A stretch of 37,948 bases of DNA from Planctomycetaceae bacterium (GTDB taxonomy: Bacteria; Planctomycetota; Phycisphaerae; Phycisphaerales; SM1A02). The stretch lies in NCBI GenBank assembly GCA_027488415.1, contig JAIYBS010000210.1, positions 1 to 37,948 of the forward strand, written 5' to 3'. The notes under the pieces were generated by a model. It worked only from the letters and a program-made list of their open reading frames with translations, did no database searches and had not been told where the DNA came from. Below, one piece after another: positions 34,469-37,948 of this stretch. Positions within the stretch are counted from its first letter, which is position 1, and every line of letters begins with the position of its first letter. The translations under genes and the position numbers were made by a program.

Positions 34469-34914
34469 CCGCGGTGCCCCACGACGTGGCATCCGCGGCC
34501 GGCGCGAAGGCCGGCCTCGACGCCGTCGTCCGCGCGTTCGGCGCCGACTCGGGCACGCTTCACTTCCTGGGGTCCGACGGTCAGCTGCACCTCGCGGCGC
34601 TCCACGGGCAGCTTCCTCCGCCGGTGCTCGCGCAGGTGCAGGTGATCCCCGTGGGCAAGGGCATGGCCGGCGAGTGCGCCCGCCTCAACGAGCCGGTCAC
34701 GTGGTGCAACCTGAACCAGGACGATCGCGGCGTCGTGCGCCCCGCGGCACGCACCACCGGAATGGCCGGCTCGATCGTCGTTCCCGTGCGCGGATCGACC
34801 GGCGAGCTCGCGGGCACCCTCGGCATCGCCAATCGCTCCGACCGCACGTTCACCGAGGCGGAGACCGAGCTGCTGCTCGCGTGCGCGGCCTCGCTGGCTC
34901 GGTTTCGCGGCTGA
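34465..34914 (+). CDS. Small GAF-domain protein
   Basis: This 149-aa protein is essentially one GAF domain: an N-terminal helix, then SGTLHFLGSDGQLHLAALHG, VIPVGKGMAGECARLNEPV, SIVVPVRGSTGELAGTLGIA and a C-terminal helix. There is no output domain such as a kinase or HTH. GAF folds bind small ligands such as cyclic nucleotides, haem or amino-acid derivatives; the ligand here is unknown. The ATG overlaps the aroC stop (ATGA), so it is translationally coupled to chorismate synthase, hinting at a sensing or accessory role for aromatic metabolism. That link is inference. The frame is open far upstream antisense-like inside aroC, which is a GC artefact. Confidence 0.85.
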   Translation: MTAVPHDVASAAGAKAGLDAVVRAFGADSGTLHFLGSDGQLHLAALHGQLPPPVLAQVQVIPVGKGMAGECARLNEPVTWCNLNQDDRGVVRPAARTTGMAGSIVVPVRGSTGELAGTLGIANRSDRTFTEAETELLLACAASLARFRG

Positions 34915-34950
34915 GCCCCCCTCCGCCCTGAAGTGGGGTCCGCGACCTGT

Positions 34951-35535
34951 TCAGTCCGGGTGCTTGAGCTGCGACGCGAGCCACGCACGCGCCAGGGCCA
35001 CGTCCCGTTCGACGGTCGCCACCGAAACCTTGAGGAGGTCCGCGACCACCGGCACGGTGAGTCCGCCGATCACGTGGAGCGAGAGCGCCTCGGCGCGCCT
35101 CGGCTCGCGTTCCGCGAGCTCGGCGAGCTTCTCGTGGAGGAATTCGACGTCGGCCGCGAGCAGCGCGTCCTCGTCCGGCGAGCGGTCGGTCCCGGGCGTG
35201 TCGTGGGCATCGAGCGGCAGCGCCGCCTTGCCGCCGCCTCGCTTGAGCGCATGCTTGCGCCGGCGGCGGTCGGCGAGGATCCGGACGAACAGCATCGTCG
35301 CGATCGCGGCGAGGTGGTTCCGGTCGTTGATCTTCGTTTCCTGCTTGAGCAGCTTGGTGAAGGTCTCGCCGAGCAGCGACGTCGGGCTGAGCGTGGTCGC
35401 TCCGCCCTGAAGCCGTGCCGCCAGCAGCTGCCGTTCAGCCAGGGATCGCAGGTCGCCGTAGTGCTCGGCCAGCATCGCCGGAATGCCGACGAGCCCGGCG
35501 TCGCCGGCGGGGAGGTTGCTGTGCTCGTCGTTCAT
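34951..35535 (-). CDS. ECF sigma factor, Planctomycetes-type
   Basis: This 194-aa sigma-70-family protein has region 2 with TLSPTSLLGETFTKLLKQ and FVRILADRRRRKHALKRG, and region 4 with EALSLHVIGGLTVPVVADLL and VATVERDVALARAWL. The LSPTSLL and ATVERDV-like motifs resemble the ECF subgroup expanded in Planctomycetes, which usually precedes serine/threonine kinases or large signalling proteins. No such gene is adjacent here. The ATG at 35535 is chosen; the longer frame to 35622 runs through an AT-richer intergenic stretch and adds no sigma domain. It is convergent with the GAF gene and divergent from the glutathione peroxidase gene. Confidence 0.88.
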   Translation of the reverse strand: MNDEHSNLPAGDAGLVGIPAMLAEHYGDLRSLAERQLLAARLQGGATTLSPTSLLGETFTKLLKQETKINDRNHLAAIATMLFVRILADRRRRKHALKRGGGKAALPLDAHDTPGTDRSPDEDALLAADVEFLHEKLAELAEREPRRAEALSLHVIGGLTVPVVADLLKVSVATVERDVALARAWLASQLKHPD

Positions 35536-35759
35536 GGAGCGTTCGGGGTGAACGCAAGCTCTCCCCGGAATCAACGCGCAATCCGCGGACGAACCCCTCA
35601 CGAGTTTTGGGGAATCAAACACGTATTTAGAGGATCGATTCGGATTGTTTTGCGCCGATTGGCCAATAGCCTGTGCCGGCCTGCTCGCATCCGATGGATC
35701 CGCCCCGGCGAACCCGTCGAGCGCTCCCGAAGGTCGCGCAACCCATACAGGAACCCCCC
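35536..35759. other. AT-richer divergent intergenic region (sigma factor / glutathione peroxidase)
   Basis: This 224-nt gap has no credible gene and is the most AT-rich part of the window (about 35600-35670). It should contain both promoters. The peroxidase promoter is listed separately. For the sigma gene no TAnnnT-N6-8 start is present, so it should have a longer leader. Confidence 0.6.
35645..35672 (+). promoter_or_regulatory. Candidate sigma-70 promoter for glutathione peroxidase gene
   Basis: TTGTTT (35645-35650) and TAGCCT (35667-35672) are separated by 16 nt. Transcription would begin near 35680, giving a leader of about 80 nt. This fits the Shine-Dalgarno (AGGAA) that precedes this start. 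Confidence 0.4.
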
Positions 35760-36359
35760 ATGTCGAAAAAGCTCATTGCCTCCGCGCTCGGCGTCGTCTC
35801 GATGGTCACCGGCTTCGGTGCCGGCCAGGCCGTCTCCCAGCCCGGTGCCGCGCCCGGCAAGACGCTCTTCTCGTTCAAGGTGCAGTCGCTCACCGGTTCG
35901 GCGGTCGACCTCGCCGAGTACCGCGGCAAGGCGGTCCTCGTGGTGAACGTCGCGAGCAAGTGCGGCTACACGCCGCAGTACGCGGACCTCGAGTCGGTGT
36001 GGAAGGAGTTCAAGGACAAGGGCCTCGTCGTGATCGGGTTCCCCTGCAACGACTTCGGCGGGCAGGAGCCCGGCAACGCGTCGGAGATCGGCGAGTTCTG
36101 CCGCAAGAACTACGGCGTCACCTTCCCGATGATGTCCAAGGTGCAGACCAAGGCCGGCGAGGGGCAGAGCGACGTCTACGCGTTCCTCTCCGCGGCGACG
36201 GGCAAGCTGCCGAGCTGGAACTTCGGCAAGTACCTCGTGGGCCGCGACGGCACGCCGATCGCGTTCTTCGGTTCGGGCGTCAAGCCGACCGGCGAGGAAC
36301 TGCGCGCCGCGATCGAGAAGGCGCTCGCGAAGGCGCCCGAATCGAAGCCCGTATCCTGA
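35760..36359 (+). CDS. Exported Cys-type glutathione peroxidase
   Basis: This 199-aa thiol peroxidase of the GPX fold starts with a signal peptide (MSKKLIASALGVVSMVTGFG, then AGQAVSQ), so it acts outside the cytoplasm. The catalytic residues are C68 (NVASKCGYT), Q102 (FPCNDFGGQEPG), W153 and N154 (SWNFGKYLV). The active-site codon is TGC, so this is a cysteine enzyme, not a selenoprotein. Bacterial members of this type mostly use thioredoxin-like donors to reduce peroxides. AGGAA lies 7 nt before the ATG. The divergent neighbour is an ECF sigma factor, which could link it to stress control, but no shared site was found. Confidence 0.93.
   Translation: MSKKLIASALGVVSMVTGFGAGQAVSQPGAAPGKTLFSFKVQSLTGSAVDLAEYRGKAVLVVNVASKCGYTPQYADLESVWKEFKDKGLVVIGFPCNDFGGQEPGNASEIGEFCRKNYGVTFPMMSKVQTKAGEGQSDVYAFLSAATGKLPSWNFGKYLVGRDGTPIAFFGSGVKPTGEELRAAIEKALAKAPESKPVS
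36352..36357 (+). promoter_or_regulatory. -10-like element TATCCT, leaderless start of 36364 gene
   Basis: TATCCT is followed by 6 nt (gaccgg) and the ATG at 36364. It overlaps the last codons of the peroxidase gene. Confidence 0.5.
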
Positions 36360-36363
36360 CCGG

Positions 36364-37948
36364 ATGCTCGTGAACTGCCGCCGGATCCTGGCTCGCGCCC
36401 CGCGCAACCTGCTTGCGGGCGCGGTCCTCCTCGCCTTGCCGTCGCTCGCCTCGCCCGCGTGCGCGGGCTCGCTCGAGGACGCGCTCCGGCTCGTCCCCGC
36501 CGACGCCGCGTCGGTGCTGGTGATCCCGAGCGTCAAGGGCGCGAGCGATGACCTGCAGCTCGCGATCGACCGGATGGGCAAGGCCGAGGCCGCGCTCGGC
36601 GGCCGCCCGATCGACCTGCTGAAGGCGCAGGCCGGCATCGGCCCAGGCTTCGACGACAAGGGACCGCTCGCGGCGTGGACCGTCGCGAACGGCACGGGCC
36701 TCGCGATCTGCGCGGCGTTCCCGGTGACCGACGCGGACGCGTTCGTCGCCTCGACCCTCGTCGACGCGCCGGAGCTCGGCGAGGGCGCGATGCGGGGCCG
36801 CAACTCCGCGAGCGCCGTGTGGATCCGCAAGGCCGGATCGCACGTGGTGCTCGCGAACCGGAAGGACGCGCTCGCGTCGTGGGAGCCGAAGGACGGCTTC
36901 GCCGCGCGGCTCGGCGAGCGGATCGGTCGGCGCGGCATGGAGATCGTCCGCACCGGCGACCTCTTCGCGTGGGCGTCCGAGCCCGTGATGCGCGAGTGGG
37001 CATCGGCCGCGCGGGCCGCTGCCGGGCTCGATTCCCAGGTCGCCTCGATGTTCCCCGCAGGCTCGAAGGAAGCGGGCGCGGCCGGGCAGATCGCCTCCAT
37101 CGGCAAGGGCCGCGAGCGGAGCGCGCAGCTCCTCGAGCAACTGACCGACGGGCTGGTCGCCGTCGACTTCGACGCGCTCGCCGTGGGCGTGCGCGCGTGG
37201 GCGCACTTCGCCGAGGGCTCGGAGTTCGCGAAGGCGATCCCGGCGTCCGGGCCGGCGCCGCGCGAGGTCGCAGCGCTGCTGTCGCGGCTCCCCGACGCGT
37301 CGATGTACGGCGCGATGGGAATCGACCTCAAGGCGATGGGCGGCCTCGCGCACCTGCGCTCCATCCTCGCGACGATGCCCGAGGGCGATCGCCTGAAGCT
37401 TCCGGAGTGGATCGACGCGGTGCAGGACAAGGTCGACGGCGTGCAGGTCGCTGCCTATCCGAGCCGGCTCGGGCTGATGGTCGGCGGGCTGCTGAACGAC
37501 GCGTCGCTCGTGGTGCTCACCTCCGATCCGGCGGCCGTGAAGGCCGGGCTCCGCGCCTGGGTCGAGTCGCAGTCGGGCGAGCGCGGCGGCGTCCGCACCG
37601 AGCCCACGTGGGAGGACGCGCGGCAGCTGAAGGACGGCAGCACCGTCGCGGCATTCGCCGTGAAGGAGACCGTCACCGGCCCGGGGCCGGACGCGATGGA
37701 GCGCCTCGCGAAGCAGCTCCTCGTCAGCAGCCGCGGGCTGCACGGCTTCGCGCGCGAGGTGCCGGGGGCGCTCGTCGTCACCTACAGCCAGCGCACCGAC
37801 GTGCTCGACCGCGCGACGAAGGCCGCCTCGGGCGGCGGGAAGTCGCTGGCGACGAACGGCATGGTGCGCTCGATGGCGCCGTGGCTCGTGCCGGACGCCG
37901 ACCTCGTCGCGTTCATCGGCGTGGGCGAGCTGCTCGGCGCCGCGCAGC
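36364..37948 (+). CDS. Exported protein of unknown function (3' end outside window)
   Basis: The frame is open from ATG 36364 to the window edge, giving 528 residues without a stop. The N-terminus has a basic stretch then a hydrophobic segment (LLAGAVLLALPSLASPACAG), a signal peptide. The mature part begins SLEDALRLVPADAASVLVIP and contains repeated alpha/beta segments such as LAAWTVANGTGLAICAAFPV and DASMYGAMGIDLKAMGGL. This style is seen in large exported planctomycete proteins of unknown function (DUF3352-like in feel), but I cannot name the family. The gene starts 4 nt after the peroxidase stop, yet a TAnnnT element 6 nt upstream suggests its own promoter. Confidence 0.75.
   Translation, partial: MLVNCRRILARAPRNLLAGAVLLALPSLASPACAGSLEDALRLVPADAASVLVIPSVKGASDDLQLAIDRMGKAEAALGGRPIDLLKAQAGIGPGFDDKGPLAAWTVANGTGLAICAAFPVTDADAFVASTLVDAPELGEGAMRGRNSASAVWIRKAGSHVVLANRKDALASWEPKDGFAARLGERIGRRGMEIVRTGDLFAWASEPVMREWASAARAAAGLDSQVASMFPAGSKEAGAAGQIASIGKGRERSAQLLEQLTDGLVAVDFDALAVGVRAWAHFAEGSEFAKAIPASGPAPREVAALLSRLPDASMYGAMGIDLKAMGGLAHLRSILATMPEGDRLKLPEWIDAVQDKVDGVQVAAYPSRLGLMVGGLLNDASLVVLTSDPAAVKAGLRAWVESQSGERGGVRTEPTWEDARQLKDGSTVAAFAVKETVTGPGPDAMERLAKQLLVSSRGLHGFAREVPGALVVTYSQRTDVLDRATKAASGGGKSLATNGMVRSMAPWLVPDADLVAFIGVGELLGAAQ

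Noticed and set aside
35961..35966. Possible selenocysteine at the glutathione peroxidase active site
   Set aside because: The active-site codon is TGC (Cys68), not TGA, and no SECIS element is needed.
35598..37430. 610-residue minus-strand open frame opposite the peroxidase and 36364 genes
   Set aside because: The plus strand has a canonical GPX with its catalytic residues and a signal-peptide protein; the minus frame has no recognisable motif.

Overview
The window is about 38 kb of very GC-rich bacterial chromosome carrying 28 protein-coding genes, packed tightly on both strands. I saw no tRNA, rRNA, insertion sequence, phage gene or CRISPR array. Four secreted proteins end in paired Asp-rich dockerin-like repeats of the type DLNGDGxVNGADLGLLLGAWG. 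The window also has a Planctomycetes-type ECF sigma factor, a TPR/peptidase-MA protein and VCBS/FG-GAP proteins with Cys-rich modules. Together these point to Planctomycetota, most likely a Phycisphaerae-like lineage. This is an inference from protein style, not from a marker gene.

Layout. 1-1 kb (minus): an M42-type metalloaminopeptidase cut by the window edge. 1.1-2.3 kb: a riboflavin RibB-RibA fusion with a degenerate RibA half. 2.3-8.2 kb: an operon for a lipoprotein, an exported TPR metallopeptidase and a VCBS/Cys-rich/dockerin protein, followed by a second dockerin protein (8.2-9.3 kb). 9.3-11.7 kb (minus): a serine-racemase-like PLP enzyme, a DinB protein and a two-module Lrp/AsnC regulator. 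11.9-14.0 kb: a TPP riboswitch and thiC. 14.0-16.0 kb (minus): a GT28 glycolipid glycosyltransferase and an LpxH-like phosphoesterase. 16.2-24.1 kb (minus): a proteolysis-centred run (aminopeptidase P, ECF sigma factor, 176-aa protein, TPR-CHAT protease, secreted subtilase, PepSY protein) closed by a strong hairpin. 24.2-30.0 kb (minus): a tripartite RND efflux operon. 30.1-34.9 kb: phenylalanine hydroxylase, a small conserved protein, an AroD-AroE fusion, AroC and a GAF protein. 35.0-37.9 kb: a second ECF sigma factor, an exported glutathione peroxidase and a truncated exported protein.

The most interesting unit is the minus-strand run at 16.2-24.1 kb. An ECF sigma factor is followed by a TPR-CHAT (caspase-like) protease with its His-Cys dyad intact, a dockerin-tagged subtilisin and a dockerin-tagged protein with several PepSY-like modules. 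Gene spacing is compatible with one transcript, so a protease-controlled transcription and secretion circuit is a testable hypothesis.

A second window-wide signal is a TAnnnT hexamer 6-8 nt before the start codon of eleven genes that begin, or could begin, transcription units. It suggests that leaderless transcription is the default here. The same element sits 7 nt before the TPP riboswitch, where it would mark the start of the one clearly leadered mRNA.
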